Below, piece by piece: positions 1 to 14,800 of a DNA stretch of 64,000 nucleotides (its first letter is position 1; each line of letters begins with the position of its first letter). The stretch covers positions 4,380,001-4,444,000 of the forward strand of contig NC_092581.1 in NCBI RefSeq assembly GCF_037975245.1. Direction: 5' to 3'. Source of the stretch: Apostichopus japonicus (Eukaryota > Echinodermata > Holothuroidea > Aspidochirotida > Stichopodidae). A program made the position numbers and the translations under genes. The notes beneath the pieces were generated by a model, which made no database searches, was not told the origin of the DNA, and was given only the letters and a program-made list of their open reading frames with translations.

Positions 1-1790
1 TCGCGCGCGTGTGTGTGTGGGGGGGGGGGGGGAGGATTGCTGATATGGAATTATTCATGCATGAGTGAAGGCCATTTGTAGTTGTTTTATATAATTCCCT
101 TACGTTCTTGTAATTGCTTGCCATCTTGTGGTGTCAGAAGTGGGATCTAGCGTATAGATATTGGTATACAGTGAAATGGTTTCAGAAAGTCATATTGAAA
201 CATCTCGCGAGCATTTTGAATATTATCGTGTACTGTTGTTATATCATCAAAGCATTCCAGTTACGACAGAAGAATATGTTTTGATTTTGCACGCTTGAGG
301 TAACAACTCCAGTATAGATAAGATCTCGTAAATTTTTATGTAGATATTTGCTTTTCATCAGAGTAGCTTACAGCATCTTCAATATCGGTTAGTCACGGTT
401 GTTTCTTTCGAAATTAGTTAATCTTGTAAATTATTTCTCTAAAGATATATACACTTTGTCGCCATCATTCTTTGTCACCATGGGAACGGTAGTATATACT
501 ATAGATTAAAATTTTTAATTTTGAAGTAACCATAAGTGTTAAGATTTGTGTTTCAATTTATTAAGGACATTTATATAATTCAAGCGAACTTAATAAGCGC
601 CAATTTTCGCCCTGTCTTTTCCATTCAATTAAGCAAGATCAATTAACTGCTCTGATCTCAACTCATCCGGCGGTATTCCATCAAAATGTCAAACCGAACG
701 ACAACGAAAAGATTGCCTTACGTATACTTTGAGCGACATATCCATTTGCTTATTATTTAACGCTAGAGTGACAACTTTCACTCACACTACTATAGCTAAT
801 ATAACAAAATACAACAGATAAGAATTTTAGCTTCAACTGCGAAGCAACTGGTCAGTATAATTGTCGCCATTAGTCCAGCAGCTGGTCAAATGATAGATAA
901 ATATATATATTTATCATTGATTGAAACAAATCAGAACTGCATGACAGAGCATGCACCGTTCGATCAAAATCACCACATTTTCCCGCGCATTTCTGTTTTT
1001 GGAGTTTTAGTGTCGTCTGTTCATTGATTACAATACTGTTAAACACAGCGATAACCTGTCTAATGTCGCATGCCACTAACTCCTGCAGTATTTGCATTCG
1101 CAAACAGTTACGACGAGCTGATTAATAGTAATCGCTCTATTATGTCTTCTGCGCTTGTAACAACTTGCCTCAGTTTTTTTAGAAACAACAAAACAACAAT
1201 CATGATAAGAAATTCAAGGCAGTTGAAGTTTTGAAATACCTACAGAATACCTCCCACTTTTTCTTAAGTCAAAAACATGAGTGTGAATACATCTTGATCT
1301 CAGCGATCTTAAACCGAGGGAGAAATATATTTCTTAGTTAAGTTGACTATAGCCTAGCTACTTCAGCATAGTGCTACAGCAATATATGGCAGTTATAAGA
1401 GCTCTCCGATGGTGAGGAATGGCAAACAAGTAGCTGTTATTATTTCTATTATTTCCAGTTCTTGACTTATGACATGCACGCAGCCCCCCCCCCCTCCCCC
1501 CTCCCGAGAAGTAAATTGCAATGTATCCAAGTTTTAACATGTTTTGTTTCACAAAAGTGTAAAAATAGTGCACCAAGAGTGCTATACATGTGGGTTTTCA
1601 TGTTTGAAAAATCTCCAGGCTCTGAGGGGGGGGGGGGGATGTTCCATCCTCAGAACCCCCTTACACCACGTACACGAGACATGTTGCGTTAACACGCGGA
1701 GGTACACATTCAAACATTCCCAAAGGAAATCATGCGTAACCCCATAGAGAAGAGTGTTCCAACAATCTCATTATAGTATGTATTCAATTT
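1..1790. other. No gene seen
   Basis: AT-rich DNA. It holds a CG/TG/G run at 1-32, a poly-C tract near 1486 and a poly-G run near 1627. Open frames are short and without family resemblance. Confidence 0.6.
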
Positions 1791-2336
1791 TGATAAGGAA
1801 CATTAAAGGTCTCTTTGAGGAACTATGCCATCAGGATATCAGTACAAGAGATCTAAGAAAATTGGCAGTCGACCATATTGGGGGACAATGCAGAATAAAT
1901 CGTTTTGCAATACAAGGTTTGGAAGCAGTCTACTTATTCTGGCTGGAGTTGCTTCTAGAGTGCAGTGTTTTGGCTCACCCCTGTGGTGTCGGAGTATAAG
2001 ATCACACTGATAATAAAGAAATATATTCCTTATTGCCAAGTAACTTTGCACTCACATAAGGATATGATAAGGAAGATTATAAGAGTCTCTTTGAGGAACT
2101 ATGCCATCAGGGTGTCAGTACAAGAGATCTAAGAAAATTGGCAGTAGACAATATTTGGGGCATAGTTTATGCAGAATATGTCGTATGCACAACAAGGTTT
2201 TGAAGCAGTCTACTTATTTTGGCTGGAGTTCCTTCTAGAGTGCTGTTTTTGGCTCACCCCTGTGGTGTCGGAGTATAAGATCACATTGATAACATGGAAA
2301 TATCCCTTACTGCCAAGTAACTTTGAACTCACATGT
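1791..2336. repeat. Tandem duplication, ~274-bp unit
   Basis: Two copies start at TGATAAGGAA (1791 and 2065). Each carries CTTTGAGGAACTATGCCATC, GATCTAAGAAAATTGGCAGT and GTGGTGTCGGAGTATAAGAT. One copy has an 81-codon open frame (1754-1999) that the other does not keep, so it is not treated as a gene. Confidence 0.85.
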
Positions 2337-2919
2337 TGGCTAGGATAGCTGACATTAAGGCCCAGCATGAACTGCCATGCACTTTCTAGTGACCAGAAAT
2401 GAAAATATTTATCTTATGAAAATCAAAACAACATAACTTTTCTTTTACGTACGCCAGTGTTTTAATAAATACTCTGTCACATAACCTATACAAATCCGAG
2501 TCGCACATATAACATATAAATCTTGCCAGCCTAACTAGCTCTTTAAATTAGTCAATGTGCGCGCACGATTATTGTTTTCCATCGCATGTCCATTTACGAC
2601 CGTTACTCTGTAGTGATCACTCCATCAATTTTAATAACACTGAGTCCATATTTTATGCCAAAAGATAATTTTTTGAAAGCTTTAACAAGCTCCAATCATA
2701 ATCATCATAATTTCTCCGATGAAATACTCCCAACCTCTCCAATCTATATACACAAAGCAATATAATAGAAAATATTTTGAGTCATTGATGGTTTAAAACA
2801 ACGAAATTGTATATTAATAATGGTTTATGTCGGAGATTGGGAACGGCAATTTAAAGCAAAAATTCGAAGTTGACACTGCTACAAGAATTACTCGTATACA
2901 CAGAATGAGGAAAGTCTTG

Positions 2920-2998
<79 letters not shown>

Positions 2999-5119
2999 GC
3001 ATTTTTAACAAGCAGTGAATGATCCCAAATTGTTTTAACACATGGCAGAACCACACAATGTCTAAAAGTGTTAACATGACTTCATTTGCATTTGAGAAAC
3101 CGGCTATTACATAGTGTACGTATACTGCATGTGGCATTTAAGCCTTTTAATTAAGCATTTCTCCGTTTTTGTAATTAAGGCATTTAAGACTTTTCCATGA
3201 CACCTTTGAACTCGGTATATCATGATAAGTACCGTACGTTAGCAGTTTTATTACGTGCAAATATAAGAATATTATAATATATATCGTGTGGGTTATTCCT
3301 ATTGCTATCTTATCGTTAAATGTTTGGAAAAAGTACTTTACTGCAGACAAATTCCTCGAATTATTCAACGACATTGAGAACTAGGTTAAAGTAGACCATT
3401 ACTAATCTAAGCTATATAAGGAAAGATGCTTGGAAGTTGGCGGTCAAATGCACGTGGAAGTCTGAAAAAGGGTGACCTTCTAAGCATATTTCCGAGGTCA
3501 ATATACCAATGACGTAATCTACAATTTTAAACGTGTTGACTACAGAAGAAGAAAAAAACTGGAAAACAATAAGAAAACTCATATTTCACTGACTGCTCGC
3601 TGAACTTTATATTGCCGATATATTTCGTTACTGAGGGGAACAGTTTGCATTATTGTGAGCTGTTATATGAAGGAACTCCATTTCACAGCGAGTGAGATGA
3701 TATTAAGATGGCCTCAAAATATTGTAGCTTGTGAATTTAAGATATTGAACCCTCGGGCTTAAATGTTTAGTTACACCTTATGTTTAAACATTACCAATAA
3801 TATGAACCTTCGTTGTATCCACGACTCGTACGTAGGCGTCGCTTAGGAAAGGGTATGTGTGTTGTAAGGTAAACAATTTCTTTGTACGTATATGTCATCA
3901 ACGGGCAAAATGAATATTTGGACAAAATAAAAAAGATTTTAAAAACGGATGGAGAAAAGATATGGCAATATCCAAAGGAATTGAGAAACAATCAGGATTT
4001 ACCTATTTTAATTTCGGTAACTTTTGACTAAAGTTTTTTATCGATGATACTAGGCATATCCAACAAAACTAAACAGAGTGGAATATATAAGGTCATTTCA
4101 ATATTTTCAAATTTCTATTTCTTTCAAGATATATGTCCTTAAAATGACTTAAAATTCTATGTTATAGTTTTAAAGCATGTCAGGTTGCGATTCTAGCAAT
4201 TTTACAAACATTTTTGGATTTTAATTCTCAAACAATGAGATTGCATTTGGGAAAACTGAAACACACTCATCAAAAAGATTTAGTAATTAATTACTTACCT
4301 AAACATTTTTTTTTCGAACAGAAAGTTTAAATCTGATGTCAGAATTATTCACCTGCTTTACACGTATGCAAATCTCAAGCTTGATTTTTTTTATCTATTT
4401 CTGCTTTATTTGAAAATAATGTAATTTAAATTTTACTTAGACTTAAGTACGCTGATAAACTGCACATAAGCGACTGCACATAAGCGATTTCTTTAATCAA
4501 AAATATTTTCGAATGATTGCTTTAAGATCACTTGAAAACCGTTTTTATGATGATGCTTAAAACGTGAAGTATATACTTCATCAGTTCTAATTACTAATGT
4601 ATTGTTCTAGTCACTCAAGACAAATGTTTGTTCGATCTGTGACTTTACGTTTAAACTTGACAGACCAGCCACTTCATTAAACACCATCATTTTCTCCCAG
4701 TTTCTCCAAAAAGACTATACCAATAGGCTATAAAATACACTCCACTCTTTCACTTATAAAATATTTCTTTCCATTATCGTTTGCATATCAAAGGTTCAGA
4801 AGCTCTTTTATAGGTCTTCCTTGAAGCAAATTTCGTTGAAGTCAGATCTGGCGCTATTTTCTAGAAACATCATGAAAATATATGCATTGAGTTATAAAGC
4901 CCCCCCCCCCCCTCCAGGGTGTATATATAGTTTGATTAACCATTCAAATTATACACTATAATGGATACCCTATAGAGGCATAGTCGCCATTTTGTTTTAC
5001 GCAGCAGGTGACGTAATTACTAATTACCCTTGTGTAACCATGACAATACCTACCGATTGTCCTCTTTGAGGAAGGTCAAGGTCATGAAAGGCCAAAAGAC
5101 TTAAAACTATGCGATATTG
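2337..5119. other. No gene seen apart from a (TA)n tract
   Basis: AT-rich, with one (TA)n tract at 2927 and a C-run near 4903. The ATAT-based open frames are not coding. Confidence 0.6.
2927..2995. repeat. (TA)n microsatellite
   Basis: Uninterrupted TA tract of about 70 bases. Open frames across it are Ile-Tyr repeats. Confidence 0.97.
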
Positions 5120-5800
5120 TTGAATCATGATCGTGGGAGTTTATATCATCATTGTATAGTTTTATCATCATCTTAAGTTTTGATATCATCATCGTATTCG
5201 TTAGCATTATAATAGTATATATTTACATCATCATCTTATGTTACTATATCACCATCGTATACTACTTAAACATATTCAGTACGTGTTTGCATCATCACTT
5301 CATTTTATTACATCATCATCATATGTTTTGATATCATCATCGTATTTGTTTACATCATCATAGTATATATTTACATCATCATCTTATGTTACTATATCGC
5401 CATCGTATATACTACTTAAACATATTCAGTACGTGTTTGCATCATCACTTCATTTTATTACATCATCATCATATGTTTTGATATCATCATCGCATTTGTT
5501 TACATCATAATAGTATATATTTACACCATCATCTTATGTTACTATATCTCCATCGTATACTACTTAAACATATTCAGTACGTGTTTGCATCATCACTTCA
5601 TTTTATTACATCATCACCATATGTTTTGATATCATCATCGCATTTGTTTACATCATAATAGTATATTTACATCATCATCTTATGTTTCTATATCACATTC
5701 GTATACTACTTTAACATATTCAGTATGTGTTTACATCATCACTTCATTTTTAAATCATCATCTTATGTTTGGATATCATCATCGCAAATTTTTGCATCAA
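5120..5800. repeat. Satellite array, ~148-bp unit rich in CATCATCA
   Basis: GTGTTTGCATCATCACTTC or a close variant recurs near 5283, 5433, 5581 and 5728, giving 145-150-bp spacing. Shorter CATCATC-spaced subrepeats fill each unit. Confidence 0.85.
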
Positions 5801-5847
5801 AATCTTATATTTTTTTTAAACTGCACCCCTCCCTGCAATTTCAAAAT

Positions 5848-5945
5848 ATGCATATCTTTGCTATACCAAATGCTGTGAGGATGTGGTGTTGACCTAAATA
5901 CGTAGAACTTTTCAGTAATTTAGCTAAGGCAATCAACATCGGCCA
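5848..5945 (+). repeat. Dispersed repeat shared with 63431-63530
   Basis: GCATATCTTTGCTATACCAA, ATGCTGTGAGGATGTG and TTAGCTAAGGCAATCA match, with substitutions, the stretch near 63.45 kb in the same orientation. Confidence 0.6.
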
Positions 5946-6058
5946 GCAGAAACTTCTCATAGGGATTGCTTGAAAACGTAATAAGCTCCCGAAGAGCAGT
6001 TAAAAACACGTACATTTTGCTTGGGACAATTTAGTATGAGGATCGATTACTTGTTGAC

Positions 6059-6477
6059 GCTTTGTATTCTTTTGTCTTAGATTGATAACTTGATCAAACT
6101 AATGAGGCGTTAGCTTCATTAAGTTTTAATTAACACAAGAAACAAATGACATCTTCGACCTCCGCACTGGTGATTAAACAAAGCAAAGAGTAAAAAGGTA
6201 AAGGAAAATGGAAAAAAAATGGGAAAAAAATAGATACGGATTTTTTTATGGCCGATATTTCTTCCACAAAGCTTTGTATTTTTTTGTGTTAGAGTGATAA
6301 CTTGATCAAACTAATGAGGCGTTAGCTTCATTAAGTTTTAATTAACCCAAGAAACAAATGACATCTTCGACCTTCTCACTCGTGATTAAAAAAAGCAAAG
6401 AGGAAAAGGGAAAAAGAAAAAAAATGTAAAAAAAAAATAGATAAGGATTTTTTATGGCCGATATTTCTTCCACAAAG
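6059..6477. repeat. Tandem duplication, ~212-bp unit
   Basis: Units start at GCTTTGTATT (6059 and 6271). They share TAACTTGATCAAACTAATGA, GGCGTTAGCTTCATTAAG and TATGGCCGATATTTCTTCCA. Differences lie mostly in the A-rich middle. Confidence 0.87.
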
Positions 6478-7532
6478 TGTTATTAAAGTCTCAATACGTG
6501 TTTGCTGATGAATTTTGGAAAACAAACTTCCGAAGCAGATTTAATGTTTCTTATTCTAAATGCACTCTGACCAGGTGGCTTTAATGGAGAAAAGCTGTCG
6601 CAATCGAAAGAAAGAAATTTATTTTCTGTTTTCATTATGGTGCGAACGATTTACCGTAAAATCACCGCGACAGCCCATATCAGCATGTTCATTACACAAA
6701 ATATAACATATATTTACTCGTATCGTCCACTCGGAAGTCCTATGCCTAACGGTCGCAAAAAACCCAGAGAGATTTGATTGGCGCATGATCTGCTGGGCGG
6801 GGCTTGCAAATTTTGAGTGAAGTTTGTAGAATTTACGGACTCGTTAAAAAATCTGACGAATTTTATTCAGCTTAAAATGTTTAACGAGAGATAACTCAAC
6901 AAAAATAATGATTATTAAAATGGAAATTGCATAGAACTGTGTTACTTTTACTGAGCTTTCAGGGCAGTATAAACTGGAAAGGTCGAAGTTAACATTTGGC
7001 AAACACACATTGAGACTTTAAGGGTTTGATGATTTCCTGAAAGTATTGGCAGTATCATTAATCTTTACTGACAGAGATGTGTATATGATAAAGCTATGAT
7101 AAAAAAATGTGTATCTAAACTTGAAGATATTAGCTCGTGTCAAATACATTACTTCATGTTATACTGGTATAGCGGCCCGACATGTTGCTTTAAGTATAGA
7201 TGCTTGTGTTGGCCGGAGACAGCTTCTGGCAATCGTGTATACCAAATTTTGTCGGGCACCACTATGAAAATTAGATTAGCACTGTACAATTCTTGTAGTA
7301 CGGGTAGAACTACTCGGGTAAAAGTGGAATTCCCCTTTGGTACGAGTACAGGACTATTAGGGGTTGACAGCGAATACCCTGAATATAGTACAGTCAACTA
7401 TACCAGAAAACGAGTACAGGATATGTACCCCATACATGTTTGTTATTATACTGTACTCTACGAATGCAGATGGAACGAGGAGTCATTTTCCATTATGTAC
7501 TAACGCTATGATAATATCGATTTACTTGTTGG

Positions 7533-7674
<142 letters not shown>

Positions 7675-7795
7675 AAAACAAAATCTGCCTCAACTAAAAC
7701 CATAAACATCGGACAGACTAAGCCCGAAATTCTTGAACATAAAGTTACTTCAAGTTGCAAAATATAGCACCAGATTGCATCTAAGGACTCTTAAT

Positions 7796-7915
7796 TAATC
7801 AAAAATTTCCCCTCCCCCAGGACGGCATCCACGAAGAAATACTGTGCCCCCCTAAATAAGTGATGTGCCCCGCGAGTACCCCCCAAGATTGAAATGTCTG
7901 GCGACGCCACTAGGC
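7796..7915 (-). mobile_element. hAT-like terminus fragment
   Basis: The minus strand begins AGTGGCGTCGCCAGACATTT and continues G-rich into GGGGGAGGGG, then GATGCAATCTGGTGC. This resembles the layout of the family 1 elements. Only one end is clear. Confidence 0.45.
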
Positions 7916-8434
7916 GTAGTACACCCTATACCTTCTACGTCAAATATACATTGACAACACTAGTAAAAATATCCATAGCAACTAGAATACAACTTCTTTA
8001 AAAAAAAAATACAAATAAGATAACTCAGAAATATGTAAAAGTATCCAAATAGTTTGCTATATATCAGTGCATGGTGAGTCAAAGTTTCAAATGTTGTACC
8101 TATGCAGAAAATTATTGCCAGTGTATGTATGGATATGATTATCCACACACAGTATGATGTACCTATAAATTATCTCTGCGTGTCGGCATCGATGTATAAT
8201 TATGTAAATGAGTAATTTGATGCCTGGTGTTTAAACCGAGACTTGCATTATCCTGGTTGATGCAAAAAAAGTCGTTAATATCATCCCACATATATATATA
8301 TAAACCTCACACGAACGGTTAAAAGCAGTTGCGTGTTATTGTATCATGATACTCCGTGACGACGGGACTGCACAAAATGAAAATTACGGAAGTCGTTATA
8401 GGCCTGTATCGTACTTCATTTACATAGAAAACGA

Positions 8435-8462
<28 letters not shown>
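8435..8462. repeat. (TA)n microsatellite, short
   Basis: Short TA tract upstream of the LINE remnant. Confidence 0.9.
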
Positions 8463-8466
<4 letters not shown>

Positions 8467-8753
8467 GATTAAATGCTCAGCATATCGTAATACACTTAAT
8501 TGATGAAGGATGTACCTAGTTGTAAATTTAAAGGAACACTCTGGGTAGAAATATAGTTTTGACGTTTTGATACCGCGAATAGCAAAATGTGCTGATCTTC
8601 CTTTTTTCTCTCTCCCCCCCCCCCCCCCTCCTCCGCCCTTCTTCTCGAAAGTTTAAAGTAGAAACGAAAGGTCCGAATCGCGTTAAATAACATACTTATA
8701 ACATAAGTAATTAACAGTAGATATTCTGTAATCCAAGGTAAAAATAAGTGTAA

Positions 8754-9810
8754 ATTTTCAGAAAGTATAAGAGTTCTCTTTTCAGCTGTAATTTTAAGGG
8801 AAATGATATTTCTAAGAAGGTAAACACGAGTTTAATCCGGCGCAAGTGCTGTTTTGCTTGGAGCGATCTCACTTATGAAACCCCGGTGTCGAAATACGGT
8901 GATCAGATTATCTGGAACAACAGCTTAATCAAGATGAATAATAAAGTAGTTTGGTACAAGAAGTGTTTTAATTCAAATGTGCTGTATGTCAGGGATTTGT
9001 ATGACATGTCTGGCAGGCCTCTGTCGTATACTGCTTTTATTGCTAAATTTAATTGTCCAATCTTTGCTTTTACAAAGCTGAATGGGATGATACATTCTAT
9101 CCCACGTAAATGGGTACCATCCTAGGTATTCATTGCAGTTGCCTAGGCAACTGTCTAGTCAACAGACTATGTTAGCGCAATTGTCTCTTACTACTATAAG
9201 ATTTGCTAATATGCTTATAATAAGGTTAACAGCCGTTGTATTGAGCAACCACGTGGTTGACAATGATTTTAAAGGCACCTCTTTAAACTGGAGAAGGATG
9301 TTTGTTTCTCGTAGCAAGATTAAAGATACTAAAATAAGAAACTTTCAGTACACAAGTTTATCCATCGTATCATTGCTACAAATAGTTTCCTTAGTAAAAT
9401 TAACATTATTGATAACCCAAGTTGCACTTTACATGGCTAGTCTACTGAAACTTAAGACCACCATTTCTGGCGTTGTTATAACGCAGTTTGAGATATTTGG
9501 AATATAATACATCTTGAAATCTTTAATTCAAAAGTTGCGGTTGAGTACGAACATGTGTGGTTAGTTATGATTATGAGAACAATATGAAATGGTATAGCCT
9601 TACAATGTATTATGCCAAATATTATAGTTACCTTTTGTAGAATTAACAAAATCGTTCCAAGTTATGATATTTTCAAACATATAGCTTTCATTTTTCTTGA
9701 GTGTTGAAATTTATATATACTTACTAATAACCATAAAGCATAAAGAAATTGAAACTGCTAAAAGGTTCTTTGCACTATTGATAAAGGGAAAAAAAGGAAG
9801 TGTTTGGTGT
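8754..9810 (+). pseudogene. Decayed L1/Tx1-like LINE, C-terminal part of ORF2
   Basis: One frame from 8754 to 9122 reads WSDLTYETP, then QIIWNNSLIK, then VLYVRDLYD, the order seen downstream of the reverse transcriptase in L1/Tx1-type ORF2 proteins. After a stop, 9133 onward gives DTKIRNFQY. A frameshift then leads to FIHRIIATNSFLSKI and a Cys/His segment (SCTLH ... STET ... HHFWRC) interrupted by stops. EIETAKRF near 9750 fits the end of the ORF. No intact frame remains, and the 5' portion with endonuclease and reverse transcriptase is missing. Confidence 0.72.
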
Positions 9811-10764
9811 CATGAAGCAAACTTTTCTTTCTTTTTAACATAATTATGTGCATGGAGCAGATGAGATGAATGAAAAGAGAGAATAAAAAAAGTTGCACAT
9901 GCATATTGAATCAACGATATATCAACAGTATTCGGTAATATTTACAAGTATTGATAAATCACACTTACAATTCAGTATTGCCTATCATCGAATTGATGAA
10001 ACGGGGTTTCAATATGATTAATGACGTCATTATATTACACCAACTATGTAGACTAGAACACTGGCATTGAGATACTTCATGTTGTTATGACCATGAATCA
10101 TGAAAATGTGATAAATCTGGTTAATATACGCTCTATTTAGGCTTATATATAGCATTAGCTCAATATCTCCAACAATGGCGGCGGTCAATATACTTTCACG
10201 ATAGTGTTGTATAGCAAGTCTTCCGTATATAAAACGTTAAGTAGAACTGCTGTGAAACCAGGCCACGTGAAACTTCTTGTTCAAACCGGATGTTTTTTTC
10301 TTCTTTAATTTTCAAACTATGACTTCTCCTAGACCAGTCGTATTTTACGGGAAACAGGAGTGGCAATAAAGGGTCGCCAAGCTCATTCCGTAGCCATTGA
10401 TTTGGATCTTCCTCGCGTTGGCTGTTTCATAAACAAAAATCGACTCTTATTGAGTTGAGGTGTACAGAGGAGTCATAACTTTCAACAGTAGAAAATGCTA
10501 AAGCAATAAGGACAATTAGATATCTCTTACGGGTGATATAAGGCGATATGAGCGATCGATATTCAATTTAAGCTAGCTCGTTCAAACTAGATCAATCATG
10601 AGTCTGTTACCAGTTGATATTAATCGATATCTAATTTAGAGTTTTATGGTGATAAAGTCGTCTCGACAAATGACGTCATACCTCACGAAGCTTGGCTTAT
10701 ATTAGTTGCACTTTATCGGTGTTATGAATGAACAGGTGCAATGTATTGTTTTAGCCTGATTGTT
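9811..10764. other. No gene seen
   Basis: AT-rich. Two TGACGTCA palindromes (10022 and 10671) are the only notable sites. Confidence 0.6.
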
Positions 10765-11430
10765 CGGTAATGATAAAGAAGTGCAAGAGTAATAGTACGG
10801 TAATGTTATAGAATGGTACAGTAATGATCAGTGGCATTACAGTAATTATACAGTAATAATAACAGTGACATTATAGTAATGATACAATAATAATAGTAAT
10901 ATCCCAGTGATACAGTAATGATAACGGTAACATGACGGTAAATACACAGTAATAAGGACTGTAAATGATGCAGATATAATAGCATTAATATCACAGGAAT
11001 AACACAGGAATAACACAGTAATAATAACAGCAATATTACAGTAAACGATACAGTAATGATACAGTAACATTAAAGTAATGATACAGTTATAATTTACAGT
11101 AACATTATAGAAATGGTACAGTAATGATACGTGACATTACAGTAATTGCATAGTAATAATAACAGTAACATTACAATAACGATACAGTAATAATACAGTA
11201 ATATTATAGAAATGGTACAGTATCGATAAGTGACATTACAGTATTTGCACAGTAATAATAACAGTAACATTCCAGTAATAATAACAGTAACATTTCAGTA
11301 ATAATAACAGTAACAATAAACGTAAAATTCAGTTATAACACAGTAGTGATACACTAATAATAGTAGTAATATGAACAGTAATGAAAACTTAATAATGACA
11401 GTAACACTACAGTAATGCTATACAGATATG
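10765..11430. repeat. Degenerate array of ACAGTAATGAT-like units
   Basis: Short units such as ACAGTAATGAT, ACAGTAATAATA and CAGTAACATTA recur for about 650 bases with irregular spacing. No coding meaning seen. Confidence 0.8.
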
Positions 11431-11523
11431 GTAAAGTTATACTACGATAATGCTACGTTAGTTAGGCCTATATTACTATCATTCACAAAATAATACATAG
11501 AGTAATTACAATAACAGTACAGT

Positions 11524-11822
11524 AATAATACTGTTATAGTACAATTATTATGGTATGGAATACTGTCGTACAGTCCTACCACTATAGTATGACTAGTAAA
11601 TTTACAGATAGGCATATTCTGTACTATGAACAGTTTCATAGTTACACAATAACAGGCCAATGCAGGTTTGCTATACATTAATAATACAGTTATAGTACAA
11701 TTGTGGTATAGAGTAATACTGTCGTACGGTTCTACCACTTAGAGATACTCTGTAATATGAAACAGTTTTATAGTTACACAATAACAGGCTAATGTGGGTT
11801 TGCTATATACAGTAATAAAACA
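11524..11822. repeat. Tandem duplication, ~150-bp unit
   Basis: TACAGTTATAGTACAATTNT, ATACTGTCGTAC and AGTTACACAATAACAGGC each occur twice in the same order. The array probably grew out of the neighbouring CAGTAATA repeat. Confidence 0.72.
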
Positions 11823-14800
11823 GTCTTCCTATACAGTACCATGTCATGCACGTCCAATGTCTCATGTATGCGTGCGCATGCGTGTCATTTAATCCTCCGC
11901 ACTTAAATAATGTAAACTCATTTTAATTCTACGGGGCTTTACAAATTCTCATAAAGCTTGCTTCATCCATATTCATGTGTAGCAACCAAAAAAACCACCC
12001 ATTATACTTGGAAAACACTGACACGTTTGTTTTTATTTTGAACGAATTACCATTACCCCTCGAAGAGACAATGACGCTTGATATGCATCCCCCCCCCTCC
12101 CTCATCCCCCTCTCCCCTCGCACCGCCCCCTCCTCATACGACCCCTACCCAGGCAATTTGATGTAATTTCGACTTACAATAAAAGCAGACAGACATACTG
12201 TAGGTCTAATTCTAGACGAATCGAACTGATATTCCAGGTAGTATCACAACAGCTATGTATACTGCAAAAGAAATAAACTGTTTATCTTAAAAGCTGCTCG
12301 TTTCACGGGAACCGTTTGACGAAAACTTGACTTTTGAAATGAAAAGCAACTGAAATAAACCTTACATGCACTTTAAGTTAATAATATTAGATACCCACGC
12401 CACTTACGAAAACACAGGACTCAGGTTGAAAACTATTGTAATAGTCAATGTGGTTTTATATGCGCATAGGTAAGAAAGAAAAGTGCATTGTTATGTGGGC
12501 TCGTGTCCTAAAATGTTATCGGATATGACAATTCGTTGCCATGGAAACGTTGAAAATTGAATGTTTATGACTGCTTGAGGGGAATTTGCATCGTGTTAAA
12601 ACATTGCGTCTGTGATGAAATATGATATATTTGCACATACTTTGATAACGTTTCCCAACATTTGATCAAAACCATAATTTTTTCTTTGTTGGATCCTATC
12701 TTTAGAAAAGGAATTTTTACCAAAGTTTATTCCAACAAAGGCATTTTTTGTCTACGACAAATTTTACACAAAGTTGTGTTTTTTTTTATATATATCTGAA
12801 GAACACCATCTTTGTGCATTATCTCGGCCGCTTAAAATTAATGGTGGAATTAAGTGAAAAAGTATGTTTTAGAATTTCAATTTTTCTTTCTTCATAAAAT
12901 GAGAAACTGATTTATCAACAGGTCGTGAGATATTCAACAAAACATACAGTTGTTGTTGATGCGAAATAACGTTGTTGCATAGAAATTGCACCAAAATGTA
13001 TTTTATGCGTGTGAAACAGCGGAAGAATATGATTTAACTCATTTACATAATAATGAATATGCACTAGTTTAGCTGAATGTGAAATGTGCTCCATCAGTCT
13101 CATTATACAGGAAGTTGTCGTTTCTGAATTTTTAAATGCTCAGTAAAATCTGTATAATATGACCTATCAAGGTACATCTGCACAACATTCTTTGTGTGAA
13201 ATAATTACCCTTTCCGCAATTCCCCCCCGCCCCCCAAAAAAAACACTCTCGTAACCACATAAAGTGTGACGTAATAAAAAGACAGCTACCGCCTTTAACA
13301 CTTTCACGATAAGGTTGACTTTTTCAAACATCCATATTAATAACAGCGTAGGAGAATCAGTCCAAATTGGCGTCCTAACAGAGGTCTTCACATGTGCGCA
13401 AATTTCAACAACCATTTAAGTTTTGATCTCCAATGCATTTTTGGTGCCCCAAAAGGGAAAAACTATAGAATCACTCTTACTGACCTTGCAAAATTGTGAG
13501 GAGGACCGCGGATTGCAAGGCGGCAATGACTGTATCGCGGATCGCAATGTCGGTAATGACTATACTACGGTTAGATTCGTCCAACACTGCAGCATACACA
13601 GAAACGTTGTACTCAAAGCCGAAGCCAAAGTGAATTAATCAAGTCACACATCAGGAATCTATGCATGCTACATTAAGTACTACCTTTCAGGAAACATTTC
13701 ATACTATACTTTTGATTCTTTTACAGAGACATTTCTCTATAATGTAACGCTGCTTTAAGTCTGTGAATATTTTGAAATTTCAAAAACGCCAGAATTCTTT
13801 TGAAATATTAGGTCAGTTGAAAATTTAAGGTCAAAACTGATGACTTTTGGTGTTCTGAATAAAGTACTCAAAAGATATCGTCTTGATGCCATAGAGCGAA
13901 CACGCTAAGTCTCTTTGATAAGTTTTCAGGTTGACCGCATTTATAGAATTTATCAAATCAACCTTCTTTTTTTGGGGGTATTATGATTGATCAAGCTTAT
14001 AACATGAAGGCATTGTTTACCCTCTTAATGATTTACGACAGAAACGTTGAAGAACAGTTTGCTAGTAAAATGACAATATGAAAATGGTCCAAATTTACCC
14101 TACTTGAGGTTCTTCTTAGTAGTATACAAGCGAATGATGAATTATGGAGTTGTATACATGGTAAAGCGTAACACTGTCCGTTTTCCGCGTGTTGAGTTAC
14201 ATTAACTTCTGTTTAATGAGCTAACATTCAACGTTTGATTGGTTCTCAATATATAAACATTGTATATGATCCATTATTCTTTCACCATTAATTTTTAAAG
14301 GGGTGTTCATTTCCAGACACCATTTTCAGCATATGGTCTATACTAATGGCTTTGATCTTTTAAACTAAAATTGCAAACTTGGCGCAATTGTCACTCAAAC
14401 AATGTGGTCATTGTCGTATTTGTGGAGCTGGCCGTATTGTCTTGTTTTCTGTCGAGGTTAAAGGTCAATTTTTTGAAAATCTACTAAAAATCGAAGATGG
14501 TGGAAAAACTTCACACTTTGTTATGTGTATCCACCCGAGTACATGAACACTCCCCGCTGTGGATGTCAAAGGTCAAAATATAGGTCAGCTTTACTTTATA
14601 TTGACTGGGCTTATATTACTCGGTATTTTAGTTTGGTAAAACTTCCTATCAAAATCAGAAATCTGATTTCAAAAGATGGAGTAAGGTTTTAACTCTTCTT
14701 CTGATTATTATTATTTTGGTTTTATTTGTTGTTTTTGACTTCATGTGTTTTTATGTTATGAAAGCAAAAACTTACGCGTTATTGTGTGTTTCATATCGGT

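Noticed and set aside
7096-7503. 135-codon open frame
   Set aside because: No recognisable domain. The opposite strand is open too, and it ends by the TA tract.
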